Assembly (NCBI GenBank): GCA_903832075.1
Contig: CAILAF010000213.1
Coordinates: 1-6,051, forward strand
Origin: an uncultured Chitinophagaceae bacterium
GTDB lineage: Bacteria > Bacteroidota > Bacteroidia > Chitinophagales > Chitinophagaceae
DNA: 6,051 nt
Direction: 5' to 3'
Shown: in pieces, positions 1 through 6,051 of the stretch
How positions within the stretch are numbered: position 1 is the first letter of the stretch
Layout: the number at the start of each line of letters is the position of its first letter
Position numbers and translations under genes: made by a program
The notes under the pieces: model-generated
Database searches by the model: none
Told to the model about the DNA's origin: nothing
What the model saw: the letters and a program-made list of their open reading frames with translations, nothing else

Positions 1-1
1 A

Positions 2-1315
2 ATCGACGGACGTTACCGCAAACAATTGCAACAACTTGACGAATTTTTTAGTGAATATGCGTTGATGAAATACCGCGTTATCGTTGAAGTTGAATATTTT
101 TTATTTCTGGCCGAAAAAAAGTTTTTTAAAGCAGATGTAAAAACAAAACAACACTTCCAAAAAGTTGTGAATGATTTTTCTTTGGCAGATGCAGAACAAA
201 TTAAACAAACCGAAACAATAACCAATCATGATGTAAAAGCAGTTGAATATTTTTTAAAAGAACAATTACAAAAACTAAATGCCGGTGATGTAAAAGAATG
301 GATACATTTTGGATTAACCTCTCAAGATATAAACAATACGGCCATTCCGTTAAGTTGGAAAAATTGTATGGAGCATGAATATTTACCTGCAATTATCAAT
401 ATTAAAAAACAGCTAATTATTTTGGCGCAGCAATGGAGAAAAGTTTCTATGTTGGCTAAAACACATGGTCAGCCTGCATCTCCAACGATTCTTGGAAAAG
501 AGATCATGGTGTTTTCTGAAAGAATAGATAATCAAATTCATTTGTTTGCAAATATTCCGTATGCTGCAAAATTTGGTGGTGCCACCGGAAATTTTAATGC
601 GCATCATGTTTCATTTCCTTCAAAAGACTGGATAAAATTAGGCAATGAATTCGTTGAAAATATTTTAGGATTACAAAGAATGCAGTTCACTACACAAATA
701 GAACATTACGATCATTTAGCTGCACATTTTGATTCTATTAAACGCATCAATACTATTTTAATTGATTTATGCCGTGATATGTGGACATACATCAGCATGG
801 ATTATTTTAAACAAAAAACAAAACAGGGAGAAGTAGGTTCTTCTGCTATGCCACATAAAGTAAACCCAATTGATTTTGAAAATGCCGAAGGAAATCTTGG
901 CATTGCAAATGCTTTGCTGGAACACTTTTCAGCGAAACTACCTATTTCAAGATTGCAAAGAGATTTAACTGATTCAACTGTATTGAGAAATATTGGTGTA
1001 CCAATTGCACATACTTTAATTGCAATCAAATCATTAACAAAAGGTTTGAATAAATTAGTATTAAATGAAATAAGAATAAAAGAAGAACTGGAAAATAATT
1101 GGGCAGTTGTTGCAGAAGCAATTCAAACAATTTTAAGAAGAGAAAATTATCCTAACCCATATGAAGCATTAAAAGAATTAACACGAGGTAAACATGCCAT
1201 TGATAAAAAAGCGATTCATGAATTTATTAACTCATTAAAAGTAAAAGCATCTATCAAGAAAGAATTGAAATCAATCACACCATCGAATTATACTGGTGTA
1301 AATCCTATATTCTAA
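2..1315 (+). CDS. purB: Adenylosuccinate lyase, 5'-partial
   Basis: PurB is a cytosolic homotetramer of the fumarase/aspartase superfamily. It acts twice in purine synthesis: it cleaves SAICAR to AICAR plus fumarate, and adenylosuccinate to AMP plus fumarate. The reading frame is open to the left edge and its first visible residues, IDGRYRKQ, match the conserved N-terminal PxDGRY segment of PurB, so the gene starts outside the window with about ten codons missing. The TTG at 26 is internal and not a start. Visible landmarks are NHDVKAVEYFL (about nt 224-256), TSQDINNT (about 319-342), THGQP with the conserved catalytic histidine (461-475) and the fumarate lyase signature GSSAMPHKVNP with its mobile-loop serines (836-868). 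The 437 visible residues are about the family's usual length minus the missing start. It ends in TAA. The next gene follows 42 bp downstream on the same strand. No frameshift or lost key residue is seen. Confidence 0.97.
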   Translation: MDGRYRKQLQQLDEFFSEYALMKYRVIVEVEYFLFLAEKKFFKADVKTKQHFQKVVNDFSLADAEQIKQTETITNHDVKAVEYFLKEQLQKLNAGDVKEWIHFGLTSQDINNTAIPLSWKNCMEHEYLPAIINIKKQLIILAQQWRKVSMLAKTHGQPASPTILGKEIMVFSERIDNQIHLFANIPYAAKFGGATGNFNAHHVSFPSKDWIKLGNEFVENILGLQRMQFTTQIEHYDHLAAHFDSIKRINTILIDLCRDMWTYISMDYFKQKTKQGEVGSSAMPHKVNPIDFENAEGNLGIANALLEHFSAKLPISRLQRDLTDSTVLRNIGVPIAHTLIAIKSLTKGLNKLVLNEIRIKEELENNWAVVAEAIQTILRRENYPNPYEALKELTRGKHAIDKKAIHEFINSLKVKASIKKELKSITPSNYTGVNPIF

Positions 1316-1357
1316 TTCAGAAAACATTTTCATACATTCATAGCACAAACTAAGGCT

Positions 1358-3070
1358 ATGAAAAAAATATTTCTTCTCTCTTTGTTAATAATAGCGAATC
1401 AAACTCAAGCTCAGAAAGCATTTGATACTTATTATCAAACCAATGAAGTACAACCTCTATTAGTAAACTATGATGCCGATAAAGGAAGTTTGACAAGATT
1501 TTACACAGTAGTTAATTCACCCGAACGAAGAGAAAGATTTAAAAAATTCAATCAAGAATATTTACATCAATTAGAACAATTGGATTTCGACAAAATGAAA
1601 ACCAGTTCTCAGGTTGATTATATTTTATTTCAACGCACATTAAAAAATGAATTGTTTTTATTGGATAAAGAAGAAAAAGAATTTTCTCAAATTGCAAAAT
1701 ATATTCCTTTTGCCGATTCAATTTATCAATGGGAGAAATTACGCAGAAGAGGCGCATTTTTAAATAGTGAATCAATCGCGCATGAATTATTTACTATCAA
1801 CAAACAAATTCAATCATTATCTAAATCAGTTTATAAAGAAAGTTTAATAGATGATAATCTTTCCAAACGTGCAGAGAATACGATAAAAGGGTTGCAAGCT
1901 GCTTTAAAATCTGTTTATGATTTTTATTATAGTTACGATCCGCAATTTACCTGGTGGATACAAAAACCTTATCAACAAACAGACAGTGCTTTAAACAGTT
2001 ATGCATCATTATTAAAAAGTAAAGCCGATAAATCAAGTTCACAAAAAGAAGATGCAAGTGGTATTGTTGGTCATCCGATTGGCAGAGAAGAATTATTGCG
2101 TCAATTGCAATATGAATTCATTCCTTATTCGCCTGAAGAATTAGTTGATATCGCTAATAAAGAATTTGCATGGTGTGATGCAGAAATGCTAAAAGCCTCA
2201 CGGGATATGGGTTTCGGCGATAACTGGAAAGCTGCATTAGAAAAAGTAAAAAATACTTATGTTCCTGAAGGTCATCAACCTGAAATGATTATGGACTTAT
2301 ATAATCAATCAGTTGATTTTATTAAGAAACATGAATTGGTAACTATTCCACCATTAGCAGAAGAAACATGGCGAATGACAATGATGTCGCCAAGACAACA
2401 ATTAGTGAGTCCGTTTTTTTTAGGAGGCGAACAATTATTGATCGCGTATCCAACCAATACAATGGATGATGATGCAAAGATGATGAGCATGCGTGGAAAC
2501 AATCCGCATTTTTCAAGAGCAACAGTTCATCATGAATTAATTGCCGGACATGGATTGGAATTTTTTATGAATGCGAGATATAAACCTTATAGAAATTATT
2601 TTACACCATTTTGGATTGAAGGATGGAGTTTATACTGGGAATTTATTTTGTGGGATATGAATTTTCCGAGAAATGCTGAAGACCGCATTGGTATGCTGTT
2701 CTGGAGAATGCATCGCTGTGCAAGAATTATTTTTTCATTGAATTATCAATTGGGAAATTGGACACCGCAGCAATGTATAGATTTTTTAGTTGACAGAGTT
2801 GGACATGAAAGAGCCAATGCAGAAGGAGAAGTAAGAAGATCATTTACCGGTGGTTATGGTCCTTTATATCAATTAGCTTATATGACAGGTGGATTACAAT
2901 TTTATGCACTGAAAAAAGAATTAGTTGATTCTAAAAAAATGACTTACAAACAGTTTCATGATGCTATTTTAAAAGAAAATTCTATGCCTGTTGAATTAGT
3001 AAGAGCAATACTAACCAATCAAAAATTAAAAAGAGATTATTCAGCTCAATGGCGTTTTTATGATAAATAA
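1358..3070 (+). CDS. Secreted DUF885 family putative metallopeptidase
   Basis: This 570-residue protein belongs by pattern to the DUF885 family, whose members are presumed zinc-dependent peptidases or hydrolases. The substrate is unknown. Residues 1-19 form a standard Sec signal peptide (basic MKK, hydrophobic LLSLLII, cleavage probably near TQA/QKA). There is no lipobox cysteine, so the product is likely periplasmic or secreted. The mature protein is mostly predicted helical and the DUF885 region spans about residues 40-565. Key sites are VHHELIAGH (residues 390-398), corresponding to the family's HExxPGH motif with Ala in place of Pro, and FWIEGWSLYWE (418-428), corresponding to the family's conserved EGWALY-type motif. 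H392, E393, H398 and E421 are candidate metal or catalytic residues by analogy. The ATG at 1358 is chosen because it places the signal peptide at the N-terminus; no clear Shine-Dalgarno is present, as is common in Bacteroidota. It lies 42 bp after purB with no obvious terminator, so co-transcription is plausible. Its stop abuts the stop of the opposing gene. Confidence 0.9.
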   Translation: MKKIFLLSLLIIANQTQAQKAFDTYYQTNEVQPLLVNYDADKGSLTRFYTVVNSPERRERFKKFNQEYLHQLEQLDFDKMKTSSQVDYILFQRTLKNELFLLDKEEKEFSQIAKYIPFADSIYQWEKLRRRGAFLNSESIAHELFTINKQIQSLSKSVYKESLIDDNLSKRAENTIKGLQAALKSVYDFYYSYDPQFTWWIQKPYQQTDSALNSYASLLKSKADKSSSQKEDASGIVGHPIGREELLRQLQYEFIPYSPEELVDIANKEFAWCDAEMLKASRDMGFGDNWKAALEKVKNTYVPEGHQPEMIMDLYNQSVDFIKKHELVTIPPLAEETWRMTMMSPRQQLVSPFFLGGEQLLIAYPTNTMDDDAKMMSMRGNNPHFSRATVHHELIAGHGLEFFMNARYKPYRNYFTPFWIEGWSLYWEFILWDMNFPRNAEDRIGMLFWRMHRCARIIFSLNYQLGNWTPQQCIDFLVDRVGHERANAEGEVRRSFTGGYGPLYQLAYMTGGLQFYALKKELVDSKKMTYKQFHDAILKENSMPVELVRAILTNQKLKRDYSAQWRFYDK

Positions 3071-4393
3071 TTAAAAGTCCAATTCTATTACTCTTGATGG
3101 GAATTTTTCTATATAATTTCTAATCAAGGATAAAATAATTTCATTTTCAGGATATGGATTGAATAATGATTTGATTGAATCAATATTTTTTAATTGAGGT
3201 GGTTCTTTTAAAGTTGCCAATCCATAAAATTTTCCTTCTTCAATCAATATATAACCATCTTCTCCATCATTCAATAAATATGTTTTCATTTCTGCTTTTA
3301 ATGAAGCCAATGCTTTTAAAACGTTTTGGTTGTACTGTTTTATTTCAGGCAAAGAAGATAAGTTACCTCTTTCCTTATTTAAAAAACATAATGCAGGATG
3401 CAATTGATGTTCTTTCACTAATTTCCATAAAGTTCTATGTGCATCAACAAAAAACCGAAATGACATTAATGGATGAGATAATTTTCTTTTTTTATCAATC
3501 CCCAAACGATAATAACCTTTAGCATCTTCAAACATATATAATGCATAACGTTGTTCAAAATGTTTTTGACTTTTATTAAATGCAGGCCATAATCTTTTTA
3601 TTTCAATACTTTCAAATAATGATGCAATAAAATCGCTGTTACATTCTTTCCAGGAAATATCATGAATCTCTCTTAAAAATTCTTGCTTTTGTTTTGATAT
3701 TTTATTATTGGAAAAATGGCTGGTCACTCTTCTTTTTAAATTCTTTGCTTTACCAACATAAATAATTTTTCCTTTTTTATCATGAAAATAATAAACACCC
3801 GGTACATAAGGCAATTGATGAATTTTATCTGAATGAACATTGGGTGGAAGATATTGTTCTTTGCTTCCTCGTTTCATCATTTTGCTTAACTCACCTGACC
3901 GATCATGTTTTAATAATAATTCAAATAATTGTGTTGTGGCAATTGCATCGCCGGCTGCTCTATGTCTTTGTTTATTAGGAATATTTAATTCTCGGCAAAG
4001 TGATTCCAAACCATATTTTGGTAAGCCAGGGAAAATTTTTCGCGCTAATCTAATCGTGCAAAGTTTAGGTTGACTAAACTCATACCCGGCTTGTTTTAAA
4101 TGCTGTTTTACAAAAGCATAGTCAAAATTTACATTATGAGCAATAAAAATTCGATCCTTTAATAAATTATAAATTTTGGGGGCAACTGTTTGAAATGTGG
4201 GGGCATTTGATACCATTGCATCAGTAATCCCTGTCAAAGACTGAACATAACGTTGAATTGGTATTTGAGGATTAACCAATGTTTGATATTTGCTTTCGAT
4301 CTCTTTCCCATTGTGTAACACAATAGCAATTTCAGTTATACCGTTATAAGTAGAATGACCGCCTGTAGTTTCTATATCGATAATTGCAAACAT
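3071..4393 (-). CDS. DnaQ-like DEDDh exonuclease fused to GIY-YIG (UvrC/Cho-like) nuclease
   Basis: This 440-residue protein has two nuclease modules. Residues 1-165 are a DEDDh 3'-5' exonuclease of the Pol III epsilon type. ExoI is DIETTG with D6 and E8, ExoII is HNVNFD with D91, and ExoIII is HRAAGD with H144 and D149, so all five metal-ligand or catalytic residues are present. Residues about 193-275 are a GIY-YIG domain like the N-terminus of UvrC/Cho: PGVYYF (198-203), YVGKAKNLKRRV (212-223), and E261 in SLFESIEIK aligning with the catalytic Glu of UvrC. Residues 276-440 contain no motif I recognise and lack the RNase H-like and HhH domains of UvrC. By family it is probably a cytosolic DNA repair or processing nuclease; the substrate is not established. 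It is unlikely to be the replicative proofreading subunit because of the fusion. The start at ATG 4391-4393 puts the exonuclease motif immediately at the N-terminus. It is convergent with the DUF885 gene with zero spacing and divergent from the small ORF. Confidence 0.93.
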   Translation of the reverse strand: MFAIIDIETTGGHSTYNGITEIAIVLHNGKEIESKYQTLVNPQIPIQRYVQSLTGITDAMVSNAPTFQTVAPKIYNLLKDRIFIAHNVNFDYAFVKQHLKQAGYEFSQPKLCTIRLARKIFPGLPKYGLESLCRELNIPNKQRHRAAGDAIATTQLFELLLKHDRSGELSKMMKRGSKEQYLPPNVHSDKIHQLPYVPGVYYFHDKKGKIIYVGKAKNLKRRVTSHFSNNKISKQKQEFLREIHDISWKECNSDFIASLFESIEIKRLWPAFNKSQKHFEQRYALYMFEDAKGYYRLGIDKKRKLSHPLMSFRFFVDAHRTLWKLVKEHQLHPALCFLNKERGNLSSLPEIKQYNQNVLKALASLKAEMKTYLLNDGEDGYILIEEGKFYGLATLKEPPQLKNIDSIKSLFNPYPENEIILSLIRNYIEKFPSRVIELDF

Positions 4394-4449
4394 TGGAATG
4401 TGAAAAATAAGCCATCTTTCTGTATTTAGGCATATTTACAAAAAAAGAA

Positions 4450-4480
4450 TGCAAGATTTTAAAAAAAATATTAACTTGCA
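4450..4480. repeat. Dyad TGCAAG-N19-CTTGCA upstream of the exonuclease gene
   Basis: TGCAAG at 4450-4455 and its exact reverse complement CTTGCA at 4475-4480 flank an A/T-only 19-nt spacer. The dyad lies 57 bp upstream of the minus-strand exonuclease start, in a place where a promoter operator would be expected. The half-sites are only 6 bp long, so a chance occurrence cannot be excluded. Confidence 0.3.
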
Positions 4481-4490
4481 ATAGCTTAAA

Positions 4491-4505
4491 AGGCTGATAC
4501 AGCTT
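4491..4505. repeat. Short hairpin in the divergent intergenic region
   Basis: A6-pair stem can form between 4491-4496 (AGGCTG) and 4500-4505 (CAGCTT, one G-U pair) with a 3-nt ATA loop. It is followed by a CCCCC run at 4513-4517. It lies upstream of both the exonuclease gene and the small ORF, and no poly-T follows on either strand, so it is not a convincing terminator. Its role is unknown. Confidence 0.3.
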
Positions 4506-4615
4506 ACACAAGCCCCCAAGTAGATTATCTAAAGAAATTGAGTTTTTATTTCTAACTCCAATATCGTGAAAAAATCATAGCTAAAGTTTTGTTTAACTGT
4601 TAAAAGTTTTTAGCC

Positions 4616-4732
4616 ATGGAGAACACACATTTTCGCCTAAATGAAGGTGTTAGAAACGCAATTATTGTTATTCTTCTTTTCGGAACTATTGCATTGATTT
4701 CTTATTTGCAATGGAGCGGTAAATTAGGATAA
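4616..4732 (+). CDS. Small single-pass membrane protein, 38 aa, hypothetical
   Basis: A short open frame runs from ATG 4616 to TAA 4730-4732 with an in-frame stop at 4601, so this ATG is the only possible standard start. The 38-residue product has a polar N-terminus (MENTHFRLNEGVRN, residues 1-14), one uninterrupted hydrophobic stretch at about residues 15-32 suitable for a single transmembrane helix, and a short tail (QWSGKLG). Charges on the two flanks are too balanced to fix the topology. I do not recognise the family. Support for it being real is the clean soluble/membrane/soluble layout, placement in an otherwise empty interval between a divergent gene and valS, and a perfect inverted repeat directly at its stop codon. 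Against it are its shortness, the lack of a Shine-Dalgarno (weak evidence in this phylum) and the absence of an exact TAnnTTTG element upstream. It could be a chance ORF. Confidence 0.55.
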   Translation: MENTHFRLNEGVRNAIIVILLFGTIALISYLQWSGKLG

Positions 4733-4751
4733 GAATAATTTAATTATTCTT
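4731..4751. repeat. Perfect 10-bp inverted repeat at the small ORF's stop codon
   Basis: The arms AAGAATAATT (4731-4740) and AATTATTCTT (4742-4751) are exact reverse complements around a single T. The left arm starts within the TAA stop of the small ORF. In RNA the pairing would be AU-rich with a loop of at least three bases, and no long U tract follows directly, although 4799-4835 is T-rich. It may be a weak terminator or 3'-end structure for the small gene, or a protein-binding palindrome. Confidence 0.5.
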
Positions 4752-4856
4752 CTTCAACATCTCAACTGACTATCCCCCAAAGTAATCAGCCTTATAAACT
4801 ATTCTTATTATTTTTCCTTTCTTATTATTATTAATTCTTAAGGTAAATCATTTCCT

Positions 4857-4864
4857 TATTTTTG
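4857..4864 (+). promoter_or_regulatory. Putative Bacteroidota -7 element for valS
   Basis: TATTTTTG matches the Bacteroidota sigma-ABfr -7 consensus TAnnTTTG exactly. It ends 27 bp before the valS ATG, giving a short leader of about 20 nt. No TTTG-type -33 element sits at the expected distance (about 4834-4837 reads ATTC), so support rests on the -7 box and position alone. In such T-rich DNA a chance match is quite possible. Confidence 0.35.
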
Positions 4865-4891
4865 CTGACTTAAAAAGATGATGCAATTAGT

Positions 4892-6051
4892 ATGGAATTG
4901 AGTAAGAATTATACCCCGAATGAAGTTGATACTAAATGGTATGAACATTGGTTAAATAAAAAATATTTTCACAGTATTCCCGACAATAATCGTGAAGCTT
5001 ATACAATTGTAATACCACCTCCAAATGTTACAGGTGTTTTGCACATGGGTCATTGTTTAAACAATACTATTCAGGATATTTTAATAAGAAGAGCAAGAAT
5101 GCAAGGAATGAATGCATGTTGGGTTCCTGGAACTGATCATGCTTCTATTGCAACCGAAGCAAAGGTTGTTCAAATGCTGCGTGAAAGAGGAATAAATAAA
5201 TCGCAATTAAGCAGAGATGAGTTTTTGGAATATGCTTGGGAATGGAAAGATAAATACGGAGGCATCATATTACAACAATTAAAAAAATTAGGATGCAGTT
5301 TAGATTGGGACAGAACATCTTTTACAATGGATGATAATTATTACAAATCAGTTATCAATGTGTTTATTGATTTGTATAAGAAAGGATATATCTATCGTGG
5401 AAAGAGAATGATTAATTGGGATACAAAAGCATTAACTGCTTTAAGTGATGAAGAAGTAATTAGAAAAGAAACGCAACAAAAATTATATCATCTTAAATAT
5501 AAAATTGAAGGAAGTGATGATAACATTATCATTGCAACAGTTCGCCCAGAAACCATCATGGGCGATACAGCTATTTGCGTGCATCCAAACGATGAACGTT
5601 ACAAACATTTACACGGAAAATTTGCAATCGTTCCATTAATCAATCGCCGAATACCAATCATAACCGACGAATATGTTACCATGGAATTTGGCACCGGTGC
5701 TTTGAAAGTTACACCGGCACATGATATGAACGATTATCAACTCGGACAAAAACATCATCTTGAAGTGGTTGATATTTTAAATGATGATGGTACACTTAGT
5801 GGAGGTATTAATCAAAAACAAACGGATACAGAAGGTACACTTACTAATATGCCTGATGTTTGGAATAATTTTATAAACAATGCTAGAAATGTTTCAAAAG
5901 CAACTATAAAAAATATGTCTATTAATGTAACTAGATTTGTATTATTTCCAAATCCAACTAAATATGAAGATAAAGCATCATCTTTTTATAAAGAACTAAA
6001 TGAACCTAAAATCCTAAATGCAATGATTAAATCAACAGCAATGTTTCTTGT
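4892..6051 (+). CDS. valS: Valyl-tRNA synthetase, 3'-partial, non-ValRS sequence after codon 303
   Basis: ValRS is the cytosolic class Ia enzyme that charges tRNA-Val and edits mischarged threonine. Residues 1-303 look like a Bacteroidota ValRS: PPPNVTGVLHMGHCLNNT (residues 43-59, containing the HIGH-type HMGH at 51-54), WVPGTDHASIATEAKV (77-92), KYGGIILQQLKKLG (121-134), then the CP1 editing domain with ATVRPETIMGDTA (215-227) and FGTGALKVTPAHDMNDY (266-282), which carries the conserved HDxND editing-site segment. After NDDGTLS (297-303) ValRS proteins normally continue with a GMDRF-type stretch, the remaining Rossmann fold, KMSKS and the anticodon-binding domain. Here 83 open codons of unrelated sequence follow to the edge. 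A whole family member is about 870-880 residues, so more than half lies outside or is absent. The ATG at 4892 is chosen because MELSKNYTPNEVDTKWYEHW matches the usual N-terminus. Whether the gene is functional cannot be judged here. Confidence 0.93.
   Translation, partial: MELSKNYTPNEVDTKWYEHWLNKKYFHSIPDNNREAYTIVIPPPNVTGVLHMGHCLNNTIQDILIRRARMQGMNACWVPGTDHASIATEAKVVQMLRERGINKSQLSRDEFLEYAWEWKDKYGGIILQQLKKLGCSLDWDRTSFTMDDNYYKSVINVFIDLYKKGYIYRGKRMINWDTKALTALSDEEVIRKETQQKLYHLKYKIEGSDDNIIIATVRPETIMGDTAICVHPNDERYKHLHGKFAIVPLINRRIPIITDEYVTMEFGTGALKVTPAHDMNDYQLGQKHHLEVVDILNDDGTLSGGINQKQTDTEGTLTNMPDVWNNFINNARNVSKATIKNMSINVTRFVLFPNPTKYEDKASSFYKELNEPKILNAMIKSTAMFL
5789..5843 (+). repeat. 10-bp direct repeat GGTACACTTA at the valS divergence point
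   Basis: GGTACACTTA occurs at 5789-5798 and again at 5834-5843. The copies are 45 bp apart, exactly 15 codons, so both are read in the same frame as GTL followed by S or T. The first copy encodes the last ValRS-like residues (DDGTLS) and the second lies inside the unrelated segment (EGTLTN). The location suggests microhomology at a junction or a small tandem duplication. Chance remains possible for a repeat of this length. Confidence 0.7.
5801..6051 (+). other. Non-homologous in-frame segment joined to valS
   Basis: From codon 304 of the valS frame onward the translation (GGINQKQTDTEGTLTNMPDV and on) has no resemblance to the CP1 editing domain expected here. The frame has no stop for 83 codons in AT-rich DNA, and I found no comparably long open frame in the other forward frames or on the minus strand, so it looks like genuine coding sequence in this frame. 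It is rich in Asn, Lys, Thr and Ser with scattered aromatics and no recognised motif. My hand count gives 66 G+C in 250 bases (5801-6050) against 97 in the preceding 250. CTA and ATA codons are also frequent. It does not begin with the Cys or Ser and block A pattern of an intein. It may be a lineage-specific domain insertion, a mobile coding element, or a chimeric contig end. Confidence 0.6.

Larger units (their letters stand above)
4490..4793. repeat. 9-bp inverted repeats flanking the small ORF
   Basis: AAGGCTGAT (4490-4498) and its exact reverse complement ATCAGCCTT (4785-4793) enclose the small ORF. Each is accompanied by a CCCCCAA run on its inner side and in direct orientation (4513-4519 and 4774-4780), followed by AGTA or GTA. 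These are the only GC-rich words in an AT-rich interval. No transposase, target-site duplication or longer terminal repeat is seen, so a small mobile element is only a weak possibility. Confidence 0.3.

Noticed and set aside
26..28. TTG at 26 as the purB start codon
   Set aside because: The frame is open to the window edge and the residues before it (IDGRYRKQ) match the conserved PurB N-terminus, so the gene begins upstream of the window.
3081..3108. AATTC...GAATT stem followed by a T run as a terminator for the DUF885 gene
   Set aside because: It has only five to six AU-rich pairs with a loop of about 13 to 15 nt, inside the coding sequence of the opposing gene; too weak to call.
3175..3522. 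115-codon plus-strand ORF opposite the nuclease gene
   Set aside because: It lies antisense to a gene with intact catalytic motifs, and its translation is low-complexity with no domain features; a shadow frame.
4582..4591. TAAAGTTTTG as a promoter -7 box for the small ORF
   Set aside because: The TA to TTTG spacing is wrong for TAnnTTTG and no TTTG -33 element is present at the required distance.
4490..4793. Insertion sequence or MITE around the small ORF
   Set aside because: The inverted repeats are only 9 bp and there is no transposase, no target-site duplication and no extended terminal similarity; kept only as a low-interest observation.
4733..4891. T-box or other riboswitch leader for valS
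   Set aside because: No T-box sequence or Stem I-like structure is visible, the likely leader is only about 20 nt, and T-boxes are not typical of Bacteroidota.
5801..6051. Intein inserted in ValRS
   Set aside because: The segment lacks a Cys or Ser at the junction followed by an intein block A pattern, and no block B or endonuclease motif is visible in the 83 codons seen.

Overview
The window reads as chromosomal DNA from a member of the Bacteroidota, most likely the Chitinophagales/Chitinophagaceae side of the phylum. This is a judgement from protein style, not a database result. Clues are the low GC content, almost exclusive TAA stops, starts without Shine-Dalgarno sequences, a signal peptide ending in a Q-rich AQ region, a TAnnTTTG-type promoter element in front of valS, and a DnaQ-like exonuclease fused to a GIY-YIG nuclease.

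Layout. From the left edge to 1315 lies purB (adenylosuccinate lyase), with roughly its first ten codons outside the window. After 42 bp comes a secreted DUF885-family putative metallopeptidase (1358-3070), probably on the same transcript. It meets, stop codon to stop codon with no spacer, a minus-strand DEDDh exonuclease plus GIY-YIG fusion nuclease (3071-4393). The stretch 4394-4891 holds little coding sequence. It contains one plausible 38-codon single-pass membrane microprotein (4616-4732), several short inverted repeats and a valS promoter candidate. Valyl-tRNA synthetase (valS) starts at 4892 and runs off the right edge.

The genes are mostly unrelated housekeeping functions (purine synthesis, peptide turnover, DNA repair or processing, tRNA charging) and form no evident pathway. 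I see no CRISPR array, rRNA, tRNA, recognisable transposase, toxin-antitoxin pair or defence island.

The one real anomaly is in valS. Residues 1-303 look like a normal Bacteroidota ValRS through the HMGH motif and most of the CP1 editing domain. After codon 303 (nt 5800) the frame stays open to the window edge, but the protein no longer resembles ValRS and hand-counted GC falls from about 39% (5551-5800) to about 26% (5801-6050). A 10-bp in-frame direct repeat, GGTACACTTA, sits at the junction. This is either an in-frame insertion of foreign coding sequence, a fusion that disrupts valS, or an assembly or amplification chimera. The window ends too soon to decide.
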